From Botryotinia globosa (Eukaryota; Ascomycota; Leotiomycetes; Helotiales; Sclerotiniaceae): a stretch of 64,000 nt of DNA. A program made the position numbers and the translations under genes. Location of the stretch: contig RCSZ01000013.1 of NCBI GenBank assembly GCA_014898425.1, positions 1,240,001-1,304,000 of the forward strand, given 5' to 3'. The notes under the pieces were generated by a model. It worked only from the letters and a program-made list of their open reading frames with translations, made no database searches and was not told where the DNA came from. Shown one piece after another: positions 24,018 through 35,065 of the stretch. How positions within the stretch are numbered: position 1 is the first letter of the stretch; each line of letters begins with the position of its first letter.

Positions 24018-24686
24018 CTAACCAGCGGGTTCACTTGGGGCACGATTGCGATCGCGTTGATGATGTTTTATGGAATCATTTAGACGTTGTCTTTCTCCTA
24101 TTTCAGAGGTTGCATTAGCATTTCTCTCCGTGTAGAAACATTTCCCTTTCTTCTCCCAGGACCCCAAAGAAAAGAAAAACTCACTCTCCTCCTCTCCCTC
24201 AACCCCAACCATATCCTCATCATCAGCTCCAAACGACAGATCCCCTCCCGGATCGATTCCCCCTCCCAACATCATACTCCCAATATCAAAATCGCCATTT
24301 TTGTCCCGCATTACGATATCCGTTGTGCCATCGAACGACAGGGTACTGTTATTCCGACTCCCATTTCGCTCATGCCCATTATGAGGAAAGGAATGGAACT
24401 TGGCATCGCGGTCGTTGGAGTGGGAGGAATGGGAGGGAAATGTGGATGCGTGGTCCAGACGAAGAGTTTCGGCAGATGTACTAGTTGAGGAAGTGGTTGG
24501 ACGACGGGAGAGAGACGGGATAGGATGTGAGGGGGCGGGGTTGGTGGGAGTGGTGTGAGCGTAGGAGTGGGAAGGGGTGGTGGAGGATGCGGTGTGAGAG
24601 GTGCGGAGGTGGGAGGGAAAGAGATTACGTCGGACCGAGGGGCGGATGGGAGCATTGGCACTGGTGGGATTGCGGCGTTCGGGCAT
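24018..24686 (-). CDS. Ser/Thr-rich orphan protein, 3' end unresolved
   Basis: The open frame runs from an ATG at 24686 to a TAG at 24018-24020 (222 residues). It begins MPERRNPTSANAPIRPSVRR, continues as a Ser/Thr/Pro/His-rich disordered region, then has a more conserved-looking part (TTDIVMRDKNGDFDIGSMML) and an acidic patch (DDEDMVGVEGEEE). Inside it lies a strong candidate intron of a length divisible by three, with a GTGAGT donor in GAGAGTGAGT, a GCTAATG branch and an AAATAG acceptor; removing it would keep the frame. A GTTAGT donor overlaps the stop, suggesting a further exon downstream. I do not recognise the family; nuclear or cytoskeletal disorder-rich proteins look like this, but that is only an impression. 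Confidence 0.5.
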   Translation of the reverse strand: MPERRNPTSANAPIRPSVRRNLFPSHLRTSHTASSTTPSHSYAHTTPTNPAPSHPIPSLSRRPTTSSTSTSAETLRLDHASTFPSHSSHSNDRDAKFHSFPHNGHERNGSRNNSTLSFDGTTDIVMRDKNGDFDIGSMMLGGGIDPGGDLSFGADDEDMVGVEGEEESEFFFSLGSWEKKGKCFYTERNANATSEIGERQRLNDSIKHHQRDRNRAPSEPAG

Positions 24687-25629
24687 GTTGGGTTGGATGA
24701 TGTGAATTGGTTCGTAGGTCTATAAATGGTCTGTAGGTTCGTAGGTCGGGAGAAATGGAAGACTTGAATTGTTTTCGGATGCGGATTTGGCTGTGAAAAA
24801 ATAGAGAACTAATTGAAGGGATGATAAAGGTACAGTACAGACAGGATGGATATAAATATTTGGAAGAGTAATTAATGGCTATGGATGCTAGTATTGTACT
24901 GTAATAACCAAATTTCCCAGTAACCATTTGTCGCATACGTATAATAATTCTCATAAAACCACGAGCTATAAGGCTGTAATGTAATAATTGCATTAGCGGG
25001 GAACGAGTATAAACAGAGTTCATCTAAACAAATCAGACGAAACCATCCCATTTACTCCATGGAATCAGGTACGTACCGGGTAGGGTTGGGCATATATAAT
25101 ATAATATTTGAACGTATTAATCAATAAAATATGATATATAATATTAGTCAAGCAAAATATATATCGATTGTTCCTAAATAATAAATTTGAAAGACAAATT
25201 CGACTGAAATCCTTAAAAATAAGATTTTTTTAAAAAAAATCATATGATATAAATTATATGATCTAAATTATATGATTCAAATTATATGATTCAAATTATA
25301 TGATTCAAATATCTTTTATTAAAATCTATAATAACTTTTTTAATAATTTATTAAAAAACGTTGTACCGGGCTCGAGCCGGAGCCGGGTTAGCTATACTTT
25401 TTGGCCTTGCCTCATTGCCTTGTCTCAAGCGAATCTAATGTCTAGACTTGCGAGACTTGTTTCTTTCAAGCCAACAAGCCAACACCTGACAATCTACCCA
25501 GTATTCATCTCCATCACGATTTCTGATTTCTCAAGTCTTCTTATTATTCGTGGAATTTCTAATATTTATAGGTCCATTGGAATTCCTATTAGAACATTAT
25601 TCATCCCCATACCAAGATCCCACTTCATC
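24687..25629. other. intergenic region with AT-rich insertion
   Basis: The stretch 25081-25362 is extremely AT-rich and is bounded on both sides by the 8-mer GTACCGGG (listed separately). The rest contains no supported coding exon; the RAI1 leader occupies roughly its last 200 bases. Confidence 0.5.
25073..25370. mobile_element. possible decayed insertion flanked by 8-bp direct repeat
   Basis: GTACCGGG occurs at 25073-25080 and again at 25363-25370. The 282 bp between them are nearly all A/T and begin TAGGGTTGGGCATA, which resembles the end of hAT-type elements, a superfamily making 8-bp target duplications. The right end does not carry the matching inverted repeat. Inside are four near-copies of a 14-bp ATATGATTCAAATT-type unit around 25246-25310. 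It could equally be chance plus AT drift. Confidence 0.3.
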
Positions 25630-27239
25630 ATGAATACTAATAATCAAACACATCCTCAAGTCCATGTTTTTAATACTCTCCCCCTAAATCAATTTGAGAG
25701 AACTCGTCATGCTGGCAATACTGCAATTTCCAGACCACAGGTACATTGCTCCTCATCATCCACCATTTCATTTCTCTTTCTCTGGACTGACAAACAGAAC
25801 AGGAAATTGCCCATTTTTCTTATGATGATAATCACGAGTTTCATTTAGATGATTCTTCGATTCGCTGGTATTATCCGCCTGATCTAGGGACGGATTTGAA
25901 TCGCGGATTTGAAACATTCCGTAAACATGATGATTCTAAGGATGAGCATCTGGAATCGTTATTGAGGGCGTTGATGGAGAAAGAGAAAACGACCAATCTT
26001 AAGACTGAGGCCGATATTATTACTTGGAGAGGAATGATGACCAAAGTTCGTCTATATTTAGGAGAAACAAGCAAGGAAAACACTAATGCGAATCGGTACA
26101 GATCATTGCGAGTTTGTTTGACTCTAGAGATGGGTTCCAGATGAATGCCACGTGTTTTGAGGTGAGTTGAGTAATGCGCATGGGGTTTCAGATTTTCGGG
26201 ACTAATCGAGGTGAAGGGGACAATGTATGCTTGATGATAAGTTATTGTCGTGTGGGCATCAAGCTGACTTGTGTAGCTTTGTCGAGGAAGATCATCAATA
26301 CAAAGTTATGACCAGAGCTAGACAAGATGCGCGACAGCGACCTCAACCAGGAAGACCTTCAGGAGATGCAATGAGTTTTTGGGGTAAGTCTGAGGTATCT
26401 TCAATGGATATTCGCAACTTTCATTGACTGTAGATAGGATATAAGTTCGAAACTCTATGTCTTATGCCTACTCCGTGGCCAGAAACGTCTCGAGATTATA
26501 TCGAGAATCGAGATACTGAGATTGTCAATAACCATGCCCAATATTGTTCCATTGTCAAAACCAAAATTGGAAGTAATGTTTTGGTTATTGGTGGAGAAGT
26601 TGACGGAAGTATGTTTACAACTTATGGTCTGATGATTCGTATCTAACAAGGGTCCAGTATACAAGGGATCAAAGTCCGAGGATGGAAAGTCTACGGAATG
26701 GCTTGAATTAAAAACAAGCGTGACTCCTAGGCATAGAGGAGATGAGCAGAATTTTGAGAGGAAGCTTCTGAAATTCTGGCTCCAATCATTTTTGCTTGGA
26801 GTTCCTCACATCATAGTCGGAAAACGAAGTCCTGATGGAATTCTTCAAAGCGTCGAAAGAATAAACACGGCCCAAATACCTGGAATGGTAAAGAGAGGGG
26901 GAAATAATTCATGGGATGGAGATATGTGCATCAACTTCGCGAATCAGATTCTTCAGTGTAAGTTAGACGCATTGTTCACTCTTGTTGTGGCTAACAAAGA
27001 CAGTCCTGAAAGCAACTATTATTGGTGATGGTGTGTGGAAGATTCGAAGGAGAGAAAAATCTATGGCCATTGAGGTATTCAGGGCAGAGGAAGAGGGACA
27101 CGGTGGCATACTACCTGATGAATTTGTCGAATGGCGAGCTACGCTTGATCAAAAGGCGGTCCTCAATTCTCATGCCGAGAATAACACGGTGCAGATGAAC
27201 GGTCTGAATGTCACTGCGGGAGATATACCTATGAGTTGA
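25630..27239 (+). CDS. RAI1: RAI1/DXO-family decapping nuclease
   Basis: Eight exons: 25630-25740, 25803-26045, 26102-26161, 26217-26224, 26277-26383, 26438-26608, 26658-26957 and 27004-27239; 411 residues. Exon 4 is only 8 nt, yet it is needed to rebuild MNATCFEGTIFVEEDHQYK. Family motifs visible are RPQEIAHFSYDD, ADIITWRGMM, SFWGYKFETLC, the metal-binding GGEVD and WLELKTS, and the C-terminal KATIIGDGVWKIRRR. RAI1 removes incomplete 5' caps and stabilises the exonuclease Rat1/Xrn2 in the nucleus (family knowledge). The N-terminal tail of about 35 residues is polar and variable. It is the first of several RNA and ribosome genes in this part of the window. Confidence 0.93.
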
Positions 27240-27433
27240 TGGGTTAACGGGTCGATGCAGCAGTGAATAATCACCTAGCAGCAAGCAATAGCTCCGACCT
27301 CGGATACGCCCAAAATGCATTAAAAACTCGGACACGGCACACTCAACAGAATAGAAGAAAGCAAAGATCAGAAGAGAGAGAGGTAAAGATAAAGATGATC
27401 TTTTCCTTCGGACACTGAGACACGGCTTCCATT

Positions 27434-27463
27434 GTTCTGACACGTTCTGACACGTTCTGACAC
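27434..27463. repeat. GTTCTGACAC tandem repeat x3
   Basis: Three adjacent copies of the 10-mer GTTCTGACAC, about 200 bp past the RAI1 stop. The 10-bp period equals one helical turn, so a protein-binding array is conceivable but unsupported. Confidence 0.7.
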
Positions 27464-27820
27464 CATCGTGCGCCTCCCTCGATACCCGAAAGAAGTTCTG
27501 TTGGGACGGGATGGCATGATGTTCATCCCCGGACTTCCCCTCAAAGAATACAAAGGTAGTGAATCCGGTGAAGGATGTAAAGGTATAATTAAATCTTGAT
27601 TGGATGATTAATCAGTATATACCTAGGTAGCTATAAGTAATGTAATATTGAATCTTTTTCTGAAGATTTGAGATCAAAAGATTCTCATGTCGTTCCTTCC
27701 TCAACCTTCCGATTCCAACTCCGATAACCTTATGGCTTAACCTTACTATTAAGCTGAGGTTTTGGGTTGATGAGCGAAAAGGGAAAGTGACATGAGAATC
27801 GACTTTTCTGTCCCGTAATT

Positions 27821-27849
27821 ATATATATATGTGTATATATATATATATT
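27821..27849. repeat. (TA)n microsatellite
   Basis: An alternating AT tract interrupted by TGTG, about 170 bp upstream of the malic enzyme start. It could act as an A/T-rich nucleosome-free element; no direct evidence. Confidence 0.8.
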
Positions 27850-28020
27850 CACGTCTTATTGCCCAGATTCTCAATTTCCTATAATTCAATCCATCCATCC
27901 ATCTCTCATCCTATCAAAGATATCCTCATATCCTCAACTCTGTAATAAATCTGTCTGGAACCAACATTACGAGCGCCAGGAGATTACATTAATACTAAAT
28001 TACCTAGGTAAACAGTCGAA

Positions 28021-30550
28021 ATGTACCGAGGCTTACGATTTTCCAGGGTTCAGTCTCTGAGCCATAGCCATAAGGTTACCAGTGGAACAAGGCTATGCTC
28101 CTTCCCCATGACTATGAATCGATCCCAATCGACAGCTTCCGGAGCAGCTACAAAACCAGAGAGTGAAGACGTGCGAGATTGTGAGGAGGTTGCGAATCAT
28201 CACTTGAATACGAAGATACCTAGATCCTATAAATCAATTGTTGATTCTACCGCTACGCACACGGCGACTTTGGATAAGAGATATTCGCAGGAAAATATTG
28301 TCAATATGAATAAATTCAATCATCCGTGAGTCACGAGTTTCTTCTTTTTTTCTGTCTGTTTGAAGGAAATTGGGTGGGAAGGTTGCATTCAAGATGTTTT
28401 GGGGATTGGAGATGGGTTCTTGACGAATGGAAGAGAATGTATGGACTAATGATGGGATTCGTATAGTATATATCCCGATACCTCACATTCAATAGAGATG
28501 AGAAGAAAGAATAAAACATTAGGTCTCGTTCCTCCTAGTGTGGAAAGTCATAAGCTTCAGACGACAAGATGTGAGTATTTTGAATTTCTGTGGAGATAAT
28601 ATGCTGATTTGATACAAGGTCTTCAACAGTTAAACGCCAAGAAGTCTCCTATTGAAAAATACATCTATCTCAGTCATTTGAGAAATAATAATGTGCATTT
28701 ATTTTATCGATTGGTGCAAGAGAATTTGACGGTATGTTTTTATTTCGATGATTTGGGGTGGGGGTAAGAGAGTGAGGGGACGAGGGAATGGGGGGACGAG
28801 ATACAAGTGGAATATTTGGAATCGGCGTTGACAATTATGTGTAGGATATCACACCTTTGATATACACACCGACGGTAGGAGAAGCATGTCTGAGATGGTC
28901 AGAGATTTATCAACAACCCGAAGGTATTTCATATTCTCCCCAAATTCCAATATCAAAACTGACATTGATAGGTTTATATCTCTCCTACCATGATCGAGGG
29001 AATCTAGAAGAAATCCTCGGCAATTGGCGTCATTCAGAAGTAGAGATGACGGTTGTCACTGACGGTTCTCGCATTCTTGGTTTGGGTGACTTGGGTGTTA
29101 ATGGTATGGGTATTCCAGTCGGTAAGTTGTCATTATATACTGGATGTGCCGGTATTCATCCTTCCAAGACCTTACCAATTACCCTGGATCTCGGTACCAA
29201 CAATGTGAAGTTTCTTAAAGATCCACTGTATATGGGAAACCGTATGAAGAGGGTTTCTGCTAAAGAGGAAGCCGAGTTTATGGAGGAGTTGATGGTGGCT
29301 TTAAACAAGATGTGGCCTGGGTATGCTTCAAATGATTTCAGCGGGGATAACAATTGACTAACTCATGAACAGGATCATCGTTCAATATGAGGATTTCAAA
29401 AATCCTTTCCCATCTCTCGCAAAGTACCAAAACAGGTATCCTTGTTTCAATGATGATATTCAGGGTACTGGTGCGGTCATCTTGGCAGGTATCATTAATG
29501 CTTTACGACGAACAGGCATTCCTGTCAAAGACCAGAGAGCCGTTTTCATGGGCGCAGGTAGTGCTGGTGTAGGTGTTGCTCAACAAATTGTGGAATTCTT
29601 CCGAAAGGAGGGGTTGACAGAAGATGAAGCACGTCGTTGCTTCTGGTTTGTTGATACTAAGGTATACATTTTGCTGTTCTTGCTTGCAATCAAAAGCTAA
29701 TTTCTCTAGGGTCTGATCACAACCGATAGAGGTGATAAGTTGGCTGACCACAAAGTCTACTTTGCTCGCGATGACAACGAAGGGAAACAATACAAAACCC
29801 TTCCAGAAGTGGTTGAATATGTTAAGCCTACAATCTTGATGGGGTTATCCACTATCCGAGGAGTCTTCAATGAATCAATTGTCAGAAAAATGGCTCAATT
29901 GAACAAGAATCCGATCATCTTTCCACTATCTAATCCTTCTAGTCAAGCTGAATGTACATTCGAGGAAGCCATGAAATGGACTGATTGTAGAGCTTTGTTT
30001 GCTAGCGGAAGTCCATTCCCAGATTATGTTCAGGATGGAAAGACGTATTCTGCTGGACAAGGAAAGTAAGTATTCCCGTGCGCCGTATTGGTGTGTTTGA
30101 AATCTAATGAGATTCTAGCAATATGTATGTATTCCCTGGTATCGGACTTGGATCAATTCTCAGCAAAGCATCATGCATCAATCAAGAAATGGTATGTTCA
30201 ATCTACATGTCCTTTCTTATTAATCCCAACATAATTAATCAATAATCCCATAGATCTACGCCTCAGCCGAAGCCCTCAGCACCTCCCTCACACCGTCTGA
30301 AATTTCCGCTGGTCGTCTCTATCCTGAACTCCACCGCATTCGCGAAGTGAGTGTCGTTGTTGCTCGTCAAGTAATTCGCGCAGCTCAGCAATTCAACTTC
30401 GACCGTGAACCTGCTATTCGTGGTATGAGTGATGAGCAACTCGATAAGTGGATTATAGGAAGAATGTACGATCCAACTTTAGCTATCCAAACCTCAGGCT
30501 TGAAATCGACTGTAGGACAGAAGAATTCGGCGCCTAAATCATTGCTTTAG
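28021..30550 (+). CDS. NAD-dependent malic enzyme, mitochondrial
   Basis: Nine exons: 28021-28325, 28467-28570, 28619-28731, 28845-28923, 28972-29320, 29373-29661, 29710-30065, 30119-30191 and 30254-30550; 654 residues. The first 40 residues are rich in Arg, Ser and His and lack acids (MYRGLRFSRVQSLSHSHK), as expected of a mitochondrial presequence. The malic N-domain carries IEKYIYLSHLRNNNVHLFYR and YTPTVGEACLRWSEIYQQPE. Substrate and metal motifs include YHDRGNLEEIL, VTDGSRILGLGDLG and FNDDIQGTGAV. The NAD-binding loop is GAGSAGVGVA. The enzyme decarboxylates malate to pyruvate; NAD preference and mitochondrial location are inferred from family resemblance. Confidence 0.95.
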
Positions 30551-31473
30551 TTTGCTCAATGATAGGGTTGAAGCTACAAAGATAAATGAGGGCTTTGTCG
30601 TAACTAATTTTGTGGCGGCGGTTACAGGCCAGGGGGCTTGGTCTTGGTGGGGTTGGTGCAGGTGGGTTCCTAGGTGGGGGATGCTGGAACAGGGAGTTTT
30701 CAGGGACATGGAGAGGAGTGATGGAAGAGATGTGAAAAGGGTTGATAGGAGGTAGAGGAGGGTGTCGATGCGAAGGCGGTTATAGATTGGTTGATTGATT
30801 GATTGATTGCATAATGGCATGGCGTGTCTAAGCGATGGTTTTGCATTTCTTTCGTTTTCTTTGGCTATAATGGGTCACTGGAACTCCTGTTTTAAAGGGG
30901 TGATGGTAAATCAATAATGGATGGATGTCTCTGATGGAGGAAAAAGGGAAGAGTAAAGAAACTCTACTTGATGGATAGATGAGAAGATAAAATAGATAGA
31001 TTGAAAGAAAATGTTTACCTCAAGAATTGCACGATGAAAATGAAATTGGTGTATCCTTATCAGTAATTCTGTGAATGAATGAGTGAAAATACTCGAGTAT
31101 CATTTGTCAAAAATCGGTTTGGAAGCTTCCACGTTTTGAGGAGGGGTAATCACGTGTGAAGCGGGTCAACATCGGTAGAAATAGTTTTGTTGCATATCTG
31201 AAAAATTGTTCACTTTTGTAATTTACATCTCGCATTTTAGGGACAAAATTGTTAAAATTTCCATCGACTGGGAATAAGAGCACATTCTGGACATTATTCC
31301 CGGCCGTGTCGAACAAGCTCTCGGAAAAATTGGTCGTGTCTGGTGGTCTGCCATCTCCCACCGCTTTTGGGTGCCCAAACGAGAACCTCAAAAAATCACA
31401 AGTTGGATTCTTCTCGTACGCGCTTCTTTGATATTGCAAATTGTACTGGCTTGGAGAGCTCAAAACCGTCAAG
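30551..31473. other. intergenic region upstream of RBG1
   Basis: It holds the malic enzyme trailer, a short ATTG microsatellite near 30787-30808 and the RBG1 promoter. ATCACGTGTGA near 31150 is an E-box-like site, also seen in variants upstream of CBF5 (36972) and inside RBG1 intron 3 (31741). No gene is visible. Confidence 0.5.
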
Positions 31474-32957
31474 ATGGTTAATATTACGGAAAAGATCAAG
31501 GAGTGAGTTTTCTGGTGTTGGGAATGGGGTTGTGGGGTGCGATGAGTGGTGGATGAAGAATACTAATGTTGTGGAAGGATTGAGGATGAGATGAGGAGGA
31601 CGCAGAGTAAGTTGGATGAATCTCGAGGTTTTGCGGTGCATATGTGACGATTCGAGAAGCGGGGAACATCTTGTGAATATGTACTAACTGTGAGAATAGA
31701 AAATAAGGCGACTGGTATGTACCATTTACAAGAATCGGTATCACGTGATCATAACTGATATGATCTGCTTTTAGAATATCATCTTGGACTTCTCAAAGGG
31801 TTTGTTTGTTCTCTTTCTTTTCTGTTTTTCCCGACAGGTGATTCTTCTTGCTCACATCGCCATCTAGAAAACTCGCTCGTTATCGCGCACAACTTCTCGA
31901 GCCCGGTCCGGGAGCTGGAGGAGCAGGTGGTACAGGTTTCGACGTATCCAAATCCGGAGATGCGCGAATTGCCCTAGTGGGCTTCCCATCTGTCGGAAAA
32001 TCGACTTTCTTGTCCAAGATTACCAAGACGAAGTCGGTCGTGGCCGCTTATTCGTTTACAACGCTTACGGCCATTCCTGGTGTGTTGGAGTATGGTGGGG
32101 CGGAGATTCAGATTTTGGATTTGCCGGGTATTATTGAGGGGGCTGCTGAGGGAAAGGGTAGAGGAAGACAGGTTATTAGTGCGGCGAAGACGAGTGATTT
32201 GATCTTGATGGTTTTGGATGCTACCAAGAAGGCGGAGCAGAGAGCGTTGTTGGAGGCGGAATTGGAGGCTGTCGGGATCAGATTGAACAGGGAACCACCG
32301 TATGTTTCTTTCCATTTCTTTGTCTATACTAAGAAAAATGTCATGATCGATTTATAGGCTAACACATCCAGAAACATCTACCTCAAACCTAAAGCCGCCG
32401 GCGGCATGAAAATCACCTTCCAAACACCACCTAAATATATCGATCAGAAGATGATCTACAACATTCTCCGAGACTACAAAATTCTCAACTGCGAAGTTCT
32501 CATCCGAGACGAATACTGCACCGTCGACGACTTTATTGACGTGATCATGAAAGACCATCGCAAATATATTAAATGTCTATACGTCTACAACAAGATCGAC
32601 AGCGTCTCCCTTGATTTCCTTGACAAACTCGCACGGGAACCTCACACCGTCGTCATGTCTTGCGAAATGGATCTTGGCATTCGCGATGTTGTTGATCGCT
32701 GCTGGGAAGAACTAAAACTCATTCGTATCTATACAAAGAGGAAGGGAGTGGATCCGGATTTTTCAGAAGCGTTGATTGTAAGGAGTGGATCGAGGATTGA
32801 AGATGTCTGTGATCAGATTCATAGGACCCTAAAGGATACTTTTAAATATGCGTTGGTTTGGGGTGCCAGCGCGAGACATGTGCCGCAGAGAGTGGGATTG
32901 GGTCATTTTGTAGCGGATGAGGATGTTATTAGTATTGTTAGTGCTTTTAAGGCTTAA
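31474..32957 (+). CDS. RBG1: developmentally regulated GTP-binding protein (DRG1/Rbg1)
   Basis: Exons 31474-31502, 31578-31606, 31700-31714, 31775-31799, 31868-32299 and 32372-32957 give 371 residues. The first four exons are 29, 29, 15 and 25 nt and together encode only about 32 residues ([20 protein letters not shown], then [13 protein letters not shown]). GTPase motifs are G1 GFPSVGKST (71-79), G3 DLPGIIEGA and G4 NKID. A helix-turn-helix insert precedes G1, and a C-terminal TGS domain ends the protein ([18 protein letters not shown]). Rbg1 with Tma46 binds translating ribosomes and eases elongation at difficult stretches (established in yeast). The dense, tiny 5' exons are the unusual feature. 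Confidence 0.95.
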
Positions 32958-35065
32958 GGTTGGTTGTGAGTGGAATGAAAATATGAGGAAGTTGATGAAT
33001 CATGATATTTTAAGTCTTCTTCTGCTAATCTATATGTCTTGATGAGATGTCGAAAATCACCCAAATACTAATGATGCAACATGCGATTTAGCTTGGACAT
33101 TAAAGATTGGATCACTGGCTAAGTACCCGTGTTCATGCTATGTAGTCTACTCGCATTTGTTCCACGTTATCATATCTATAAAGATTAAGTGAAAAAATCG
33201 TTCCATGTCCATATCATCTTATCAGTACTATCAATACCAATACCATTACCATTCTCAACATCCTCAATATCACATCACGATAGCATACCATCCCCATATC
33301 ACATCCTCAACACCCAACAGACCCTCTTGCCACCACCATATGGCACATCAAACTCATAACAACCCATCACCACTTCCCTTCCTTTCAAAATCTACCGGAT
33401 GAATGAATAAGGGAATCAATACTAGAAATTCCCGGTTGATCCATCTATCTCGATCGAATCTTAAGTGATGTGATGTGAAGTCATGGGAGTGGATCAAATA
33501 TTTATTGCATTTATGCTGGTGTTGATGAATATCTAATTCAATTCTTGTATTTGTTTTGATTCTTCATTTTAAGGAATCGTTATGGGATAGGGGTTGATGG
33601 TTATTAGAGTGTGTGATGTGATGCTATTGTTATTGTTGGTATATTGTATATGATATGGGAGAAGAGTTATACGATGGGAGATGGGAGATGGGAGATGGGA
33701 GATTGAGGGGATTTGTCAATTTGTGTTGATTTGTATTGTGTTGATTTGTATCGTGTTGTTTTGGAGAGGGGGAGGGGGAAAGAGTGAAGAGGAGGGTATT
33801 TTTCTATGTATTAATAGGTTGCGATTTATATATCGCTCGTTGATGGTTTTTTGATGAGATCAAGTATGAGATCAATTAAAAATCTCAGAATTCAAGATTA
33901 TCATTAAATCCAAGAAAAGAGAGTAAGGAAGAACATTTTACAAAGGTAAAGTAGTTTTAGCACCTGAATTGAAATTATATCTCGTCTTATATTTATATTC
34001 TGTATATAAATATCACCACCTCACTTTAAAACACCTAAAGCACATCTATCTATATGAACAAATACTTCCAAATACACTTGAAGATTGGTTTATAGCTTAC
34101 AAAAAAAACTTTCCTCAATACTTTGAATTTTAAAACTAATTTCGAATTTATATCTTGATTTTGCGGATCTTGGATATGGTATACTGGAGATGTAGATATG
34201 GACATGGAGATTGGTATTGATATCAATATTGATATTAATATTAAATACACCACTGAACTTCCAGACTCCGGACTCCAGTGCCATTATCGATCCCTGATGT
34301 AATAGAATAGATAAATCAGGAAGAGTATATGACTCAAGACCAAAGTTATCAAACCTATGCTTGAACTGCGAACTTGTCACTTGAAAAGAGTGAAGAGATG
34401 ATGCCATCCTATCTCTGGATGCACACCTAGATCTATATACACACAGACGTCATATTTGCATCGCGGTGGGAGATGAAAAATGGGGAGAGGGCAGCGCGGG
34501 GAAAGAGACTCGGATATGGATATGAGTGATAGATGAGACGAGGAGAGCTGAAAATGTAAATTGTCTCCTGAGAAGTAAACTATCTTTGTGTAGTGTAGAT
34601 GGAGAGGTGAGGTGGGATTGTTCGGTAGTATAGACTATACAAGAATCAAGTGGTCTGAGGAGATGACGTGTGGATATGAGTACTATACAGTGTAATCGTT
34701 GTGTTGTTACTGCTTTCTTCCCTTGTAGACTTGATACATCATACACGACGATATTCAAAAGAACAACCCATCACCAAGCATCAATATGTAACATGCAATG
34801 TAATGTTAACTATACTTTTATTCAATTTTCTTATTTGATGAATTCTTTTACAACTACCCTGCCTGCAAAAAAAGAACCCCTGCAAGTATGATACAAAAGC
34901 TATGCTGCATTCGTTGCACACATAAAGAGACAGTAATATTCATTGATCAACGCCAATTCTCATCCCCACCGAAAGAAATAAGGAAACAGAGAAAAAAGAA
35001 AAGAGGAAATCTACACCGAGATCCAATCATGACAATGAGCTAAGTGAAAATTTTACTTTTTGACT
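32958..35065. other. 2.1-kb convergent intergenic region, low complexity
   Basis: This lies between the 3' ends of RBG1 and CBF5. It holds pyrimidine- or purine-skewed low-complexity DNA: TACCAATACCATTACC-like words near 33230, a GGGAGAT repeat at 33679-33705 (listed), TTGTGTTGATTTGTA repeats near 33720-33760 and ATTGATATCAATATTG-like words near 34210-34245. All ORFs are biased in composition and unsupported as genes. A noncoding transcript is possible but unproven. Confidence 0.5.
33679..33705. repeat. (GGGAGAT)n tandem repeat
   Basis: Four copies of a 7-bp GGGAGAT unit follow one another in the spacer between RBG1 and CBF5, giving strong purine strand asymmetry. Confidence 0.75.

Larger units (their letters stand above)
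27240..28020. other. intergenic region between RAI1 and malic enzyme
   Basis: It contains three tandem copies of GTTCTGACAC near 27434-27463 and an alternating TA tract at 27821-27849 interrupted by GTG. Near 27890 CCATCCATCCATC repeats lie in the presumed leader of the malic enzyme gene. No coding region is seen. Confidence 0.55.

Noticed and set aside
33205..33402. 65-codon plus-strand ORF rich in Tyr, His and Gln
   Set aside because: It follows from low-complexity TACCAATACC-type repeats and has no biological features.
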